A stretch of 64,000 nt of DNA from Metallococcus carri (GCF_011440275.1 NZ_JAAOIV010000001.1:310001-374000); one strand, 5' to 3'. Shown: positions 33,190 to 42,205, counted from the stretch's first letter. Translations and numbers: made by a program. Notes: a model not told the origin generated them from the letters alone.

Positions 33190-34100
33190 GCGGCGTCCTT
33201 CGGGGTGACGAGACGGAGCACCGAATCCTCGAGAGTGGCTCGGCGTTGGGACAGTTCGGCCAGCGGTATGCCGGCCGCGGCGGACTCGCGCTGCCATCGC
33301 ACCGCGATCTCGTCCGGCCGGTCGGCGCCGATCGTGACGCTGGCGGTCGCGGCATCGGAGTCGGCCGCCGGGTCCAGACGGCGGGCGAGATCGAGCAGTT
33401 CGGGCAGCCGGGTCGCGTCGGTGGTGCGGGCGACGAGCTGGGTGCGTTCGCCGCGCAGCCCGCCGATCGGTCCGGCGAACCGGCAGCCGCCGTGGTCCAG
33501 CACGACGAGGTGGTCGCAGACATGCTCGAGTTCGGCGAGCAGGTGGGAGGACACCAGCACGGTGCGGTCCTCGCGCGCGATCCGGCCGATCAGCCCGCGG
33601 ATGTCGCGCATCCCCTGCGGGTCGACGCCATTGGTCGGCTCGTCGAGGATCACGATCGCCGGGTCGGCCAGCAGCGCCGCGGCGATGCCGAGCCGCTGCT
33701 TCATGCCGAGGGAGTAGGTGCGGTAGCGGTCGTCCGCCCGTTCGGCGAGGCCGACCGTCTCGAGCGTGGCCTCGACGGCGCGGCGGTCGTGCCGGCCGAG
33801 GATCGCCAGCTGGGTCAGGTTGGCCCGGCCGGACAGCGCGGCGTGGAAGGCCGGCGCCTCGATGAGCGCGCCGACCGGGTTGGCCCTGCGGCCACCGACC
33901 GGCTGCCCGAGCAGGCGGGCGTGGCCCTCGGTGGGCCGCACCAGGCCGAGCAGCATCGACATGACCGTGGTCTTGCCGGCGCCGTTCGGGCCGACCAGTC
34001 CGCAGACGGTGCCGGCCGGCACGTCGAAGGAGACATGGTCCACGACCGTGCGTCGTCCGTAGCGTTTGGTGAGGCCGTCCGCCTCGATGGCTGTCGTCAT
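33186..34100 (-). CDS. ABC transporter ATP-binding protein
   Basis: ATPase of 304 aa: Walker A GPNGAGKTTVMSML, signature region YSLGMKQRLGIAAALLADP, Walker B AIVILDEPTNGVDP, and the switch histidine in LVSSHLLAELE. The about 80-residue C-terminal extension is usual for DrrA/BcrA-type drug exporters. ATG 34100. It is coupled to the downstream permease, and the two-component system genes lie 57 bp upstream, so this looks like a regulated cell-envelope stress or antibiotic exporter (inference). Confidence 0.9.
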   Translation of the reverse strand: MTTAIEADGLTKRYGRRTVVDHVSFDVPAGTVCGLVGPNGAGKTTVMSMLLGLVRPTEGHARLLGQPVGGRRANPVGALIEAPAFHAALSGRANLTQLAILGRHDRRAVEATLETVGLAERADDRYRTYSLGMKQRLGIAAALLADPAIVILDEPTNGVDPQGMRDIRGLIGRIAREDRTVLVSSHLLAELEHVCDHLVVLDHGGCRFAGPIGGLRGERTQLVARTTDATRLPELLDLARRLDPAADSDAATASVTIGADRPDEIAVRWQRESAAAGIPLAELSQRRATLEDSVLRLVTPKDAA

Positions 34101-34157
34101 ACCGATCAGCCTGCTGCGGATCGACGCCGCGGCCGTCCGCGCGCCGTTGAGATCGGC

Positions 34158-34838
34158 CTACTGCGGATGTTGAGGCGGCTGGGCGAGCCCGTGCTGGTAG
34201 GCGAGCACGACGAGCTGGGCGCGGTCGCGCGCACCGAGCTTGGTCATCGCCCGGCTGACGTGGGTGCGCACGGTCACCTCGCTGACGAACCACTGCCCCG
34301 CGATCTCGGCATTGGAGGCACCGGCCGCGACGAGGGCGACCGCCTCCGCCTCGCGCTCGGTGAGCAGCGAGCGGTATGCCGGATCCGCGTGCCCAGCACT
34401 CGGCCGGGAGGCGAAGGCCCCGATCAGGGTGCGCGTCACGCTCGGTGACAGCAGCGCGTCGCCGCGGGCGACCACGCGCACGCCGTGCACCATCTCGGCC
34501 GGGTCGGTGTGCTTGAGCAGGAAGCCGCTCGCTCCCGCGCTCAGCGCCGCGAAGACGTATTCGTCCAGATCGAAGGTGGTGAGCACGATGACCCGGGTGC
34601 CACCGAGGTCGGGATCGGCGAGGATCCGGCGGGTGGCTTCCAGGCCGTCGATGCCGGGCATCCGGATGTCCATCAGCACGACGTCGGGCCGGGTGCGCGA
34701 CGCCGCACCGACGGCGGCGAGCCCGTCGGCCGCCTCGCCGACGACCTGCAGGTCCGGCTCGAGCCCGAGCAGCGCGACGAAGCCGCGGCGCACCTGCTCC
34801 TGGTCGTCGGCGACGACCACCCGGATCACGCCTGCCAT
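34158..34838 (-). CDS. LuxR-type response regulator
   Basis: 226-aa NarL/FixJ response regulator: receiver VVADDQEQVRRGFVALL with phospho-acceptor D in VVLMDIRMPGIDG, KHTDPAEMV near the conserved lysine, and the LuxR helix-turn-helix LTEREAEAVALVAAGASNAEIA...VRTHVSRAMTKLGARDRAQL. ATG 34838 overlaps the histidine-kinase gene by 13 bp. It probably controls the adjoining ABC exporter. Confidence 0.92.
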   Translation of the reverse strand: MAGVIRVVVADDQEQVRRGFVALLGLEPDLQVVGEAADGLAAVGAASRTRPDVVLMDIRMPGIDGLEATRRILADPDLGGTRVIVLTTFDLDEYVFAALSAGASGFLLKHTDPAEMVHGVRVVARGDALLSPSVTRTLIGAFASRPSAGHADPAYRSLLTEREAEAVALVAAGASNAEIAGQWFVSEVTVRTHVSRAMTKLGARDRAQLVVLAYQHGLAQPPQHPQ

Positions 34839-35932
34839 CCGCTCCCCCACCGTCCGTCGAGCCGGAAGCCACGCGCGGCGCGCGGCCCGAAGTCCACGGT
34901 CCCACCCGTGGCCGTCACCCGCTCCGCGAGCCCTTTCAACCCGTGGCCGGCACCCCTGATCGCTGCGGTCTCCCTGTCGCGGGTTCCGTTGTCGGACACC
35001 GTGATTCGCAACTCGCGACCGGCGACAACGGTGACCTCCACGTCCGCGCCGGCGGCATAGCGCAACACATTGGTGAGGCCCTCCTGCACCAGGCGGTATG
35101 CCGCGACGTCGACCTCGGTGCGGATCGGCGGCAGCTGCGACGGCATCCGCAGGTCGACGTTCACCCCACCGCGCCGGGCGTCCTCGACGAGGTGCGGCAG
35201 GTCGGTCACGCCGTGACGGGCGACGGTCGTGGCCGCCTGGGCCCGCATCGAACGGACGATCTCGTTCAGCTCGTCGAGGGCGGTGGCGGCGCTCGCCCGG
35301 ATCACCGAGGCGGCCTCGCTGGGGGCGGTGCGCTCGAGCACGGCGGCCTGCACGTGGATCACGGTCAGCTGGTGGCCGATCGTGTCGTGCAGGTCGCGGG
35401 CGACGGCCAGCTGCTGGTCGGCGAGCGCCTGCTGCCGGGCGGCCGCCGCCTCGCGTTCCGCCGAGCGCCGGCGTTCGGTGCGGCTGCGCAGCACGTCGGC
35501 CAGCAGCGCCGCACCGACGGCCCAGATGATGACCCCGGCGACCTGGCCGATTTCGACCGACGGCATCCGGACGACCGACCACAGGCCGAAGGCCACCGCG
35601 TACGCCGCGGTGACGGCATACAGCTCCCGTCGCGGTCGCTCCAGACCGAAGCCGACGACCGCGACGATCGCCGGCAGCAGAGCGGGGCTGCCGGCATACC
35701 CGAGGGCCAGGTAGACCGACAGGGCCAGACCGACGCCGAGGACCATCGCCCACGGGTTGACCCGGCGCAGGAGCAGCGCCAGCGAGGCGATGGCCCCGAG
35801 CACCGCAGCGAACCAGTCCGGCGCACGGCCGTCACCGTGTGCGGGAATGCGCGGCACCGCGAGGATCATCAGCGCCAGCAACGCCCCGACGATCAGCAGG
35901 TCGACAACAGCAGGACGGCGGGCGTGGGTCAC
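34826..35932 (-). CDS. Sensor histidine kinase (HisKA_3)
   Basis: 368-aa kinase of the NarX/DesK type. The N-terminal half has about six hydrophobic segments (DLLIVGALLALMILAVPRIP; NPWAMVLGVGLALSVYLALG; LWSVVRMPSVEIGQVAGVIIW) with no large sensor loop, as in intramembrane sensors of cell-wall antibiotics. The phospho-acceptor is in ARDLHDTIGHQLTVIH; the HATPase region is TNVLRYAAGADVEVT with ITVSDNGTRD. GTG 35932 lies 6 nt after TAGCGT, so it is probably leaderless. It forms a pair with the response regulator. Confidence 0.9.
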   Translation of the reverse strand: MTHARRPAVVDLLIVGALLALMILAVPRIPAHGDGRAPDWFAAVLGAIASLALLLRRVNPWAMVLGVGLALSVYLALGYAGSPALLPAIVAVVGFGLERPRRELYAVTAAYAVAFGLWSVVRMPSVEIGQVAGVIIWAVGAALLADVLRSRTERRRSAEREAAAARQQALADQQLAVARDLHDTIGHQLTVIHVQAAVLERTAPSEAASVIRASAATALDELNEIVRSMRAQAATTVARHGVTDLPHLVEDARRGGVNVDLRMPSQLPPIRTEVDVAAYRLVQEGLTNVLRYAAGADVEVTVVAGRELRITVSDNGTRDRETAAIRGAGHGLKGLAERVTATGGTVDFGPRAARGFRLDGRWGSGWQA

Positions 35933-35938
35933 CCGATC

Positions 35939-35944
35939 ACGCTA
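35939..35944 (-). promoter_or_regulatory. -10 box of the two-component operon
   Basis: TAGCGT on minus, then GATCGG and GTG 35932; 6-nt spacing predicts a leaderless message for the kinase-regulator(-ABC) operon. Confidence 0.5.
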
Positions 35945-35984
35945 GGCCCACGTCCGCCGTCCGGGCGTCCTACCAGTGTTGAGA

Positions 35985-37823
35985 TCAGGCGGTCACCGTG
36001 ATCGGGGTGGTGCCGTAGACGATCCGCCAGTCGATGGTGTGGAAGCTCGGCGGGTCGATGACCTTGTTCGCCGTCACCCAGTCGATGATCAGCTGGCGGA
36101 TCTCCGCCTGCCGGTTGTAGACGACCGGCGCGGTCGTCACGCCCGGGAAGCCGCCACCACCGGACTGGCGGTAGTTGTTGATCGCGATGACGAAGGAGTC
36201 ACCGTCCGCGACCGGGGCGCCGCCATAGGCGAGGTTGCGGATCCGGTTGCCGGCCGGCACCGACAGGTCGATGTCGTAGGTGAGCCGCGCGTCCAGACCA
36301 CCCATGACGTCGTAGTTGTAGTCCGGCGTGCCATTCGGCGCGGTCGGGGTCACCGCGTTGGTCACCTGCGACGACGGCAGCGGGCCGGCGTTCGGCACCT
36401 GCTTGAAGTACTCCGCGGACTTCTCCAGATAGGCCTTCACCTGCGCGCCGGTGAACCTGATGCCGAGCAGGGTGTTGTCGTAGATGTAGAGGCCGGCCAC
36501 GTCGCGCACGGTGACATCGCCCTGCGGGATCCGCGCGGTGCGGCTGAACGGCGCGGCGATCGACAGCACCGGCGTGTTCGCGTCGGCGGTGCCGGCCAGG
36601 CCGGCCTTGACCGCCTGCGCCTGCACCAGGTTGATCAGGTCGACGGCTGCCGAGTCCTCCCAGCAGGCCGTCGCGCCGGTCATCTCCTGGGTGCAGGTGC
36701 CGATCACGCTGTTCACATAGCCGAGCACCTTCTCGTGCTCGCTGCGCACCGCGCTCGCCACGGCCGGGTCCTCGCCGGCGGTGTTGGCGTTGAGCAAGGT
36801 CGCGGTCGCCGTCGCCACCTGCCACTGTCCGCGCACCTTCTTCAGCTGCAGGTCCATCACCGTGACGCGCATGCCCCAGTAGAGCGGTTCGGACAGCAGC
36901 ACCTGCTTGCCGGTCTGTTCGTTGGTGACATAGCGCTGCGGGATCTCCCGGTGCGCGTGACCGACCAGGATCGCGTCGATGCCCGGAACCTGTTGTGCCA
37001 GAAGGGTGCTCGCGTTCTCCGGGTAGGGCAGCGCGTCGCCATACGAGCTGGAGGTGTCGGCACCGGAGTGACAGGAGACGATGACGACATCGGCGCCCGC
37101 GGCCTTCACCTGCGGGATGACGACCTTCGCCTGCTCGACGATGCCGTTGAACTTCACCTTGCCCTCGACATTCGCCTTGTCCCAGATCGCGACACCGGGG
37201 GTGACCAGGCCGACGATGCCGACCTTGACCGGCTTGCGGTCCGGCACCGTCACGGTCTTGATGAGGTATGACGGGAAGACCGGCTGGCCGGTGTTCCAGT
37301 CCAGGGCGTTGGCGCCCAGCAGCGGGTGGTTCAGCTGGCTTTGGAAGGTGCGCAGGATGTCCAGGCCGTAGTTGAACTCGTGGTTGCCGAGGGCGGCCGC
37401 GTCGTAGCCGATGGCGTTCATCGCAAGGGCCATCGGGTGCTTCACGCTCGCGCTGATCGGGTCGATCTTGGCGTAGTAGTAGGCGAGCGGGGTGCCCTGG
37501 ATGGTGTCGCCGGCATCGAGGGTGAGGCAGCCGGCCGCGCCGCGCTCGGCACGCACCGCCTTGATCAGCGTGGCGGCCTTGGCGGCGCCGATGTCGTTGT
37601 GCGCCTTGTCGTCATACTCGGCGTTCTTGAAGTAGTCCCAGTTGTAGACATTGCCGTGCAGGTCGGTGGTGCCGAGCACGGTGAGCAGCAGGTCGTTGCC
37701 GGTCGTCGTCGGGGCGGCCTCGGCGCCGGTGGCGGTGAGGCCGGTCAGGCCGGCGCCGCCGACCATCGCCATCGCGAGCACCTGCCGGCGGCTGGCGGCA
37801 GTGCGGATGCTGGGGTGAGACAT
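35985..37823 (-). CDS. Exported 5'-nucleotidase / 2',3'-cyclic phosphodiesterase-like protein
   Basis: 612-aa UshA/CpdB-like enzyme. The N-terminus SRRQVLAMAMVGGAGLTGL is a Tat-type signal (paired Arg), probably cleaved after AEA. The metallophosphoesterase domain has GTTDLHGNVYNWD, DAGDTIQG, ALGNHEFNYG, VSCHSG and VGHAHREI; the C-terminal nucleotidase domain has INNYRQSGGGGFPG and TYDIDLSVPAGNRI. ATG 37823 follows GAGGAG. It would hydrolyse extracellular nucleotides or cyclic nucleotides for phosphate and nucleosides. Single gene. Confidence 0.88.
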   Translation of the reverse strand: MSHPSIRTAASRRQVLAMAMVGGAGLTGLTATGAEAAPTTTGNDLLLTVLGTTDLHGNVYNWDYFKNAEYDDKAHNDIGAAKAATLIKAVRAERGAAGCLTLDAGDTIQGTPLAYYYAKIDPISASVKHPMALAMNAIGYDAAALGNHEFNYGLDILRTFQSQLNHPLLGANALDWNTGQPVFPSYLIKTVTVPDRKPVKVGIVGLVTPGVAIWDKANVEGKVKFNGIVEQAKVVIPQVKAAGADVVIVSCHSGADTSSSYGDALPYPENASTLLAQQVPGIDAILVGHAHREIPQRYVTNEQTGKQVLLSEPLYWGMRVTVMDLQLKKVRGQWQVATATATLLNANTAGEDPAVASAVRSEHEKVLGYVNSVIGTCTQEMTGATACWEDSAAVDLINLVQAQAVKAGLAGTADANTPVLSIAAPFSRTARIPQGDVTVRDVAGLYIYDNTLLGIRFTGAQVKAYLEKSAEYFKQVPNAGPLPSSQVTNAVTPTAPNGTPDYNYDVMGGLDARLTYDIDLSVPAGNRIRNLAYGGAPVADGDSFVIAINNYRQSGGGGFPGVTTAPVVYNRQAEIRQLIIDWVTANKVIDPPSFHTIDWRIVYGTTPITVTA

Positions 37824-37946
37824 GCGGGCTCCTCGGGGATAGGAAGTGCGGCCCGCCCCTCCGCGGACCACCGCCCGACGCTAGCGGCCGAGGCTGGGAA
37901 CGGCATCCCTGCGGTGGCGACGGTGGGAGAGTTCACCCGAAGTTCG

Positions 37947-39179
37947 TCAGCCGCGGCGGCCACCGATCCAGGACCAGGCGTACTTGCCGTCGTCGACCGC
38001 GGTGCCGGCCTCGCCGAGCTCCAGCGGCCGGAAGGTGTCGACCATGACCGCGAGCTCGTCGAAGGCCTCGACGCCGATCGACTTCTCGTAGGCGCCCGGC
38101 TGCGGTCCATGCGCGTGCCCGCCCGGGTGCAGGCTGATCGAGCCCTTGCCGATGCCCGAGCCCTTGCGCGCCTCGTAGTCGCCGTCGACGTAGAACATGA
38201 CCTCGTCGCTGTCGACATTGGAGTGGTAGTAGGGCACCGGAATCGACAGCGGGTGGTAGTCGACCTTGCGCGGCACGAAGTTGCAGATGACGAAGTTCTG
38301 TCCCTCGAAGACCTGGTGCACGGGCGGCGGCTGATGCACCCGCCCGGTGATCGGCTCGAAGTCGCTCACGTTGAAGGCATAGGGATAGAGGCAGCCGTCC
38401 CAGCCGACCACGTCGAGCGGGTGGAAGGGATAGGTGTAGATCGTGCCGACGATGCCGGTGGCACCGCGGTGCTTGATGAAGACCGGCGTCGACTCGCTCG
38501 GGTCCGCGCCGATGTGCTCCGCGAGCAGCGGGCCCTCCGGTCCGCGCAGGTCGCGCTCGCAGTATGGCGCGTGCTCGAGCAACTGCCCGAAGCGCGACAG
38601 ATACCGCTTCGGCGGGGTGATGTGGCTGTTCGCCTCGATGCAGTAGGCCCGCAGCGGCTCGGTGTAGCCCTCCTCGCCCTCGACCAGCGGCAGCCAGCGG
38701 TGTGTCGTCGCGCGGGGGATCACCAGGTAGTCGCCCTCGCCCACGGTGAACGCGCCGAAGACGGTCTCGACGCGGGCGCCGCCACGCTCGACATACACGC
38801 ACTCGTCACCGATGCCGTTGCGGTACCACGGGCTGGCGACGTCGGCGACCACATACGAGATCCGCACATCGCCGTTGCCGAGCACGAGCCGCCGCCCGGT
38901 GACCACGTCGACGTCCGTGCTGGTGTCGTCGAACAGATCGTGCAGCGTCAGGTGACGCGGCAGCAGGGGGTGGTTGGGCGTTGTGCGCAGCGCCTCACCG
39001 AGGTCCCAGTCGGCGGCATCCTCGATCGCCGAGGGGATGAAGCGGTGGTAGAGCAGCGAGGAGTCGGAGGAGAAGCCCTCCTCCCCCATCAGTTCCTCGA
39101 AGTAGAGGTCACCCTCGGGCGTGCGGTGCTGGGTATGCCGCTTCGGCGGGATGCTGCCTTGCGCGCGGTAGAACGCCAC
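37947..39179 (-). CDS. hmgA: Homogentisate 1,2-dioxygenase
   Basis: Opens the ring of homogentisate to maleylacetoacetate in tyrosine/phenylalanine breakdown, 410 aa. YRAQGSIPPKRHTQHR at the N-terminus, VIPRATTHRWLPL, VVGWDGCLYPYAFN and SISLHPGGHAHGPQPGAYE (His ligands of the iron) fit the family. GTG 39179 (VAFYRAQG) was chosen because GGAGGT lies 4 nt upstream; a TTG at 39191 would be needed for the longer form. Divergent from the unknown-fahA pair across a small operator-like palindrome. Confidence 0.93.
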   Translation of the reverse strand: MAFYRAQGSIPPKRHTQHRTPEGDLYFEELMGEEGFSSDSSLLYHRFIPSAIEDAADWDLGEALRTTPNHPLLPRHLTLHDLFDDTSTDVDVVTGRRLVLGNGDVRISYVVADVASPWYRNGIGDECVYVERGGARVETVFGAFTVGEGDYLVIPRATTHRWLPLVEGEEGYTEPLRAYCIEANSHITPPKRYLSRFGQLLEHAPYCERDLRGPEGPLLAEHIGADPSESTPVFIKHRGATGIVGTIYTYPFHPLDVVGWDGCLYPYAFNVSDFEPITGRVHQPPPVHQVFEGQNFVICNFVPRKVDYHPLSIPVPYYHSNVDSDEVMFYVDGDYEARKGSGIGKGSISLHPGGHAHGPQPGAYEKSIGVEAFDELAVMVDTFRPLELGEAGTAVDDGKYAWSWIGGRRG

Positions 39180-39194
39180 GGTGACCTCCAAAGC

Positions 39195-39209
39195 GTCCGA
39201 TTATCGGAC
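39195..39209. promoter_or_regulatory. Palindrome between hmgA and the fahA operon
   Basis: GTCCGAT-T-ATCGGAC, a 7-bp perfect inverted repeat with one central base, placed about 16 bp upstream of the hmgA start and 45 bp before the other gene. A likely operator shared by both directions; the binding protein is not encoded nearby. Confidence 0.6.
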
Positions 39210-39242
39210 GGGCACGTATTGGTTTTCGCTCTCAGCATTCAG

Positions 39243-39248
39243 TACGGT
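39243..39248 (+). promoter_or_regulatory. -10 box of the fahA operon
   Basis: TACGGT, then 7 nt (GTGGGCC) and ATG 39256; TTGGTT 18 nt upstream may be the -35. Leaderless start predicted. Confidence 0.5.
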
Positions 39249-39255
39249 GTGGGCC

Positions 39256-40065
39256 ATGTCAACGCCGGCGCCACCGCTGTTCGCCACGCTCTTCGACGAC
39301 GCCGCCGTCTTCCCTCCGGGCAATGCACCCCTGGTCGACGCCATCGCCCGGCGACTGGATCGCGCAGGCCGCGACGACGAGACCTATGTCGGCCCGCTGC
39401 TCGTGCCGCCGCGCCTGGTCGCCGAGGCGCTGAGCGCCACCCACCCCCTGCCGATCGTGGTGGTCGGCCGTCCCGGCACGCCGTGCGACGAGATCCTCGA
39501 CGCCGCGAAAACAGTTGCGGCACACCAGCTTCACTCGCTCTCCGGGATCCAGCTCGGCCACGCGCCCGGCTGGGAGGCAGCCCTCGAGCTCGCGGTCCCG
39601 GTGTCGGTCGAGCTCGCCGCGGGCGATCTGACGCCTCTGGCCGCGCTCGCTGTGCACCGCGGCTCGGTCGCCGGCAAACTGCGCACCGGCGCCACACCCG
39701 ACATCCCGGTGCCCAGCCCCGAGCAGCTCGCCGCCTTCATCGCCGCCAGCCTCGCCGGAGGGCTGAGGTTCCGGCTCACCGGCGGACTGCATTTCGCGGT
39801 CAGCCACGGTGATGGCGAGGGCCGCGAGTTCGGCTTCCTCAACGTCATCGCCGCCACCGCTGCGCTGCAGGACGGCACCGACCCGCACGACGCCGCCGCC
39901 CTGCTCGACGAGCGCTCCGAGGCCATCGTGGTCGAACGGATCCGCTCGATCACCGATCCCGTGCGCGTGCGCTCGGCCTTCGCCTCCTACGGTTGCTGCG
40001 AGGTCACCGACCCGATCGCGGAGATCCGCCGCCTGCACCTGGACACTGTCGAAGGGACCACCTGA
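39256..40065 (+). CDS. Conserved protein of unknown function in the homogentisate operon
   Basis: 269-aa protein directly before fahA with no gap (TGA then GTG). No family is recognised. Visible: FDDAAVFPPGNAPLVDAIARR, VGPLLVPPRLV, GKLRTGATPDIPVPSPEQLAAF, LRFRLTGGLHFAVSH and a CC pair in YGCCEVTDPI. The repeated hydrophobic strand plus helix pattern and LRTG/LTGGLH ends suggest a TIM-barrel-like fold. Its tight coupling to fahA suggests a step or an accessory role in homogentisate breakdown; the missing maleylacetoacetate isomerase is one possibility (speculative). Confidence 0.7.
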   Translation: MSTPAPPLFATLFDDAAVFPPGNAPLVDAIARRLDRAGRDDETYVGPLLVPPRLVAEALSATHPLPIVVVGRPGTPCDEILDAAKTVAAHQLHSLSGIQLGHAPGWEAALELAVPVSVELAAGDLTPLAALAVHRGSVAGKLRTGATPDIPVPSPEQLAAFIAASLAGGLRFRLTGGLHFAVSHGDGEGREFGFLNVIAATAALQDGTDPHDAAALLDERSEAIVVERIRSITDPVRVRSAFASYGCCEVTDPIAEIRRLHLDTVEGTT

Positions 40066-41280
40066 GTGAGCACCGACCTGCCCGTCACCGAGCTCTTCGG
40101 CCTGGACAACCTGCCGTATGGCGTGGCCTCCACCTCGACCGGCGCCCCGCACGTGGTGGCCCGCCTGGGCGATCACGCGATCGATCTGGGCGGCCTCGCG
40201 CAGAGCGCCGGCGGGGAGCGCTGGACCGTCGCCTGGCAGAGCGACTCGCTGAATCCCTTTGTGGCCCAGGGCCGTTCGTCCTGGACCGCGGCCCGGGAGT
40301 GGTTGCGCGCCACGCTGGCCGACGAGACGCGACGAGACACGGTGCTGCGCCACCTGGTGCCGCTCGGCGAACTGCGGCTGCATCTGCCGCTGCAGGTCGG
40401 CGACTATGTCGACTTCTACGCCAGCGAGCAGCACGCCAACAATGTCGGCCGGATCTTCCGCCCCGACGGCGACGCGCTCACCCCCAACTGGAAGCACCTG
40501 CCGATCGGCTACCACGGCCGCTCCGGCACGATCGTGGTGAGCGGCACCGATGTGGTGCGCCCGGCCGGTCAGCGCAAGGGCCCCCAGGACCCGGCGCCGG
40601 TCTTCGGCCCGAGCATCCGCCTCGACATCGAGGCCGAACTCGGCTTCGTCACCGGCGGCGAGACCCGCATGGGCCAGCCGCTGTCGGTCGACGCGGCCGA
40701 CGACCATCTCTTCGGCGTCGGACTCTTCAACGACTGGTCGGCGCGCGACCTCCAGGCCTGGGAGTATGTGCCGCTCGGCCCGTTCCTCGGCAAATCCTTC
40801 GCCTCCTCGCTGTCCGCGTGGATCACTCCAATGGACGCCTTGGCGGCGGCGAAAACCTCTCTGCCGCAGCAGGATCCGCAGCCCTTGCCCTACCTGCGCG
40901 GTGATCGGCTCTTCGGCCTGGACCTGCAGATCGAGGTCCGCCTGAACGGCGAGGTGATCTCGCGGCCGCCCTACGGCTCGATGTACTGGTCGCCCACCCA
41001 GATGCTCGCCCACCTCACCGTCAACGGTGCAAGCGTGCGTCCTGGCGACCTGTTCGCCTCCGGCACGGTGAGCGGTGACGAACCCGGCCAGCGCGGGTCA
41101 CTGCTCGAGCTCACCTGGAGCGGCCAGCAGCCGCTGCGACTCGCCGACGGCTCGGAGCGCGCCTTCCTGCAGGACGGCGACGAGGTCGTGCTCACCGCGA
41201 CCGCGCCGGGCACCGACGGCGGGCGGATCGGCCTCGGCGAATGCCGCGGCCGGATCGTCGCCGCCGGCTCAGCGGACTGA
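40066..41280 (+). CDS. fahA: Fumarylacetoacetase
   Basis: Hydrolyses fumarylacetoacetate to fumarate and acetoacetate, last step of the homogentisate pathway; 404 aa. Typical segments: DYVDFYASEQHANNVGRIFR (metal-ligand Asp region), LPIGYHGRSGTIVVSG, VGLFNDWSARDLQAWEYVPL and GDLFASGTVSG. GTG 40066 follows the stop of the preceding gene immediately. The 3' end overlaps the convergent RDD gene by 12 bp. Confidence 0.95.
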   Translation: MSTDLPVTELFGLDNLPYGVASTSTGAPHVVARLGDHAIDLGGLAQSAGGERWTVAWQSDSLNPFVAQGRSSWTAAREWLRATLADETRRDTVLRHLVPLGELRLHLPLQVGDYVDFYASEQHANNVGRIFRPDGDALTPNWKHLPIGYHGRSGTIVVSGTDVVRPAGQRKGPQDPAPVFGPSIRLDIEAELGFVTGGETRMGQPLSVDAADDHLFGVGLFNDWSARDLQAWEYVPLGPFLGKSFASSLSAWITPMDALAAAKTSLPQQDPQPLPYLRGDRLFGLDLQIEVRLNGEVISRPPYGSMYWSPTQMLAHLTVNGASVRPGDLFASGTVSGDEPGQRGSLLELTWSGQQPLRLADGSERAFLQDGDEVVLTATAPGTDGGRIGLGECRGRIVAAGSAD

Positions 41281-42069
41281 GCGCGGCGGGTCGCCCCGCA
41301 CCACATAGGTCTTGGCGAATTTGTCGTGCCAGGCCTGCCGCTTGGGGTCGTGCAGCGGCCACAGATAGTCCACGAGCTGCGCGATCGCCGCGACGAAACT
41401 CAGCACCGGCACGGCGCCGAGCAGGTTGGTGCCGAGCTTGACCAGGCTGCGGATGCCGGCGTGGCCCCACGACGGCGGCGCCGGCGAGGCCTCGCTGCGC
41501 ACCCGGATGCCGGTCGCCAGTTTGCCGACCGTGCGGCCGGTCGTGTGGGTCAGCACGACGTCGTAGACCATCGCCACCACCGCGGCGATCACGATGACCT
41601 GCCAGGGGAAGACGAGCAGGTCGTCCGGCTGGGCCGGCATCCTGCCGCCCTTGCCCGCCTGGCTCATCACCTGATCGGTCCAGTCCAGATAACCGCGCAC
41701 CCAGGGCTGGAACCACACCCAGCCCAGCGGGATCGCGATGGTGAAGGTGATCAGGTTGTCGATGATCTGGGCGAACACCCGCCGCCACCAGCCGGACAAC
41801 TCCGCCCCATCCGGCGTGCGCGCGACCTGACGTGACTGCGGACCGGGCCGCTGCGGCATACCGGGCCACGGCTGTTGCTGGTGCGGGGCCGGCCACTGCC
41901 CGACCGGCTCCTGCTGCGCGCTCGGCGGCGGCGGGGTGCCGATCGAGGACCGGTCCAGGCCGGGCTTGACCTTGGGCATCGTGCGGTCGGACCACAGGAT
42001 GCCGTCCCAATACCGCAACAGCGTCGGGTCATCGGGGTCGTCATACCAGCCGGACGGGCGCTGTTCCAT
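41269..42069 (-). CDS. DUF2510-RDD family membrane protein
   Basis: 266-aa membrane protein. Residues 6-30 are a DUF2510 segment (PSGWYDDPDDPTLLRYWDG), a Pro/Gln-rich linker follows to about 85, then an RDD domain with ELSGWWRRVFAQIIDNLITF (RxxAxxxD-type motif), three to four transmembrane helices and TTGRTVGKLATGIRV. ATG 42069 lies 7 nt after CAGGAT (42082-42077), leaderless pattern. Function unknown; RDD proteins are often transport- or envelope-associated. Confidence 0.82.
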   Translation of the reverse strand: MEQRPSGWYDDPDDPTLLRYWDGILWSDRTMPKVKPGLDRSSIGTPPPPSAQQEPVGQWPAPHQQQPWPGMPQRPGPQSRQVARTPDGAELSGWWRRVFAQIIDNLITFTIAIPLGWVWFQPWVRGYLDWTDQVMSQAGKGGRMPAQPDDLLVFPWQVIVIAAVVAMVYDVVLTHTTGRTVGKLATGIRVRSEASPAPPSWGHAGIRSLVKLGTNLLGAVPVLSFVAAIAQLVDYLWPLHDPKRQAWHDKFAKTYVVRGDPPRSVR

Positions 42070-42156
42070 GAGGGGAATCCTGCCAAATCGTCCCCGGATG
42101 TCCGAGGACCGGTCGCTCGACCCTGGTTTCTGTGAGCCGGGCCAGCTAGCGTCGAA

Positions 42157-42172
42157 TGTGAGCTGGGTCACA
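42157..42172 (+). promoter_or_regulatory. CRP/GlxR-type operator upstream of formaldehyde dehydrogenase
   Basis: TGTGA-GCTGGG-TCACA is a perfect match to the CRP/GlxR palindrome TGTGA-N6-TCACA. A likely -10 box, TAGCGT (42147-42152), ends 4 nt upstream, so the site covers the transcription start and should act as a roadblock or repressor site. Confidence 0.7.
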
Positions 42173-42205
42173 TCGGCTCGGCTCCACCGTCAAGGAGTGA
42201 GCAGC

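Noticed and set aside
34158-35753. Very long open frames antisense or out of frame to the two-component, GT and thioesterase genes
   Set aside because: They follow from high GC content; none has family motifs or start signals, whereas the opposite or alternate frame does.
39180-39191. TTG 39191 as the hmgA start
   Set aside because: GGAGGT fits GTG 39179, and the longer form would use the Shine-Dalgarno as coding sequence.
42121-42140. Second CRP-like half-site (CTGTGAGCCGG) before the perfect site
   Set aside because: It lacks the second half, so I did not call it a site.
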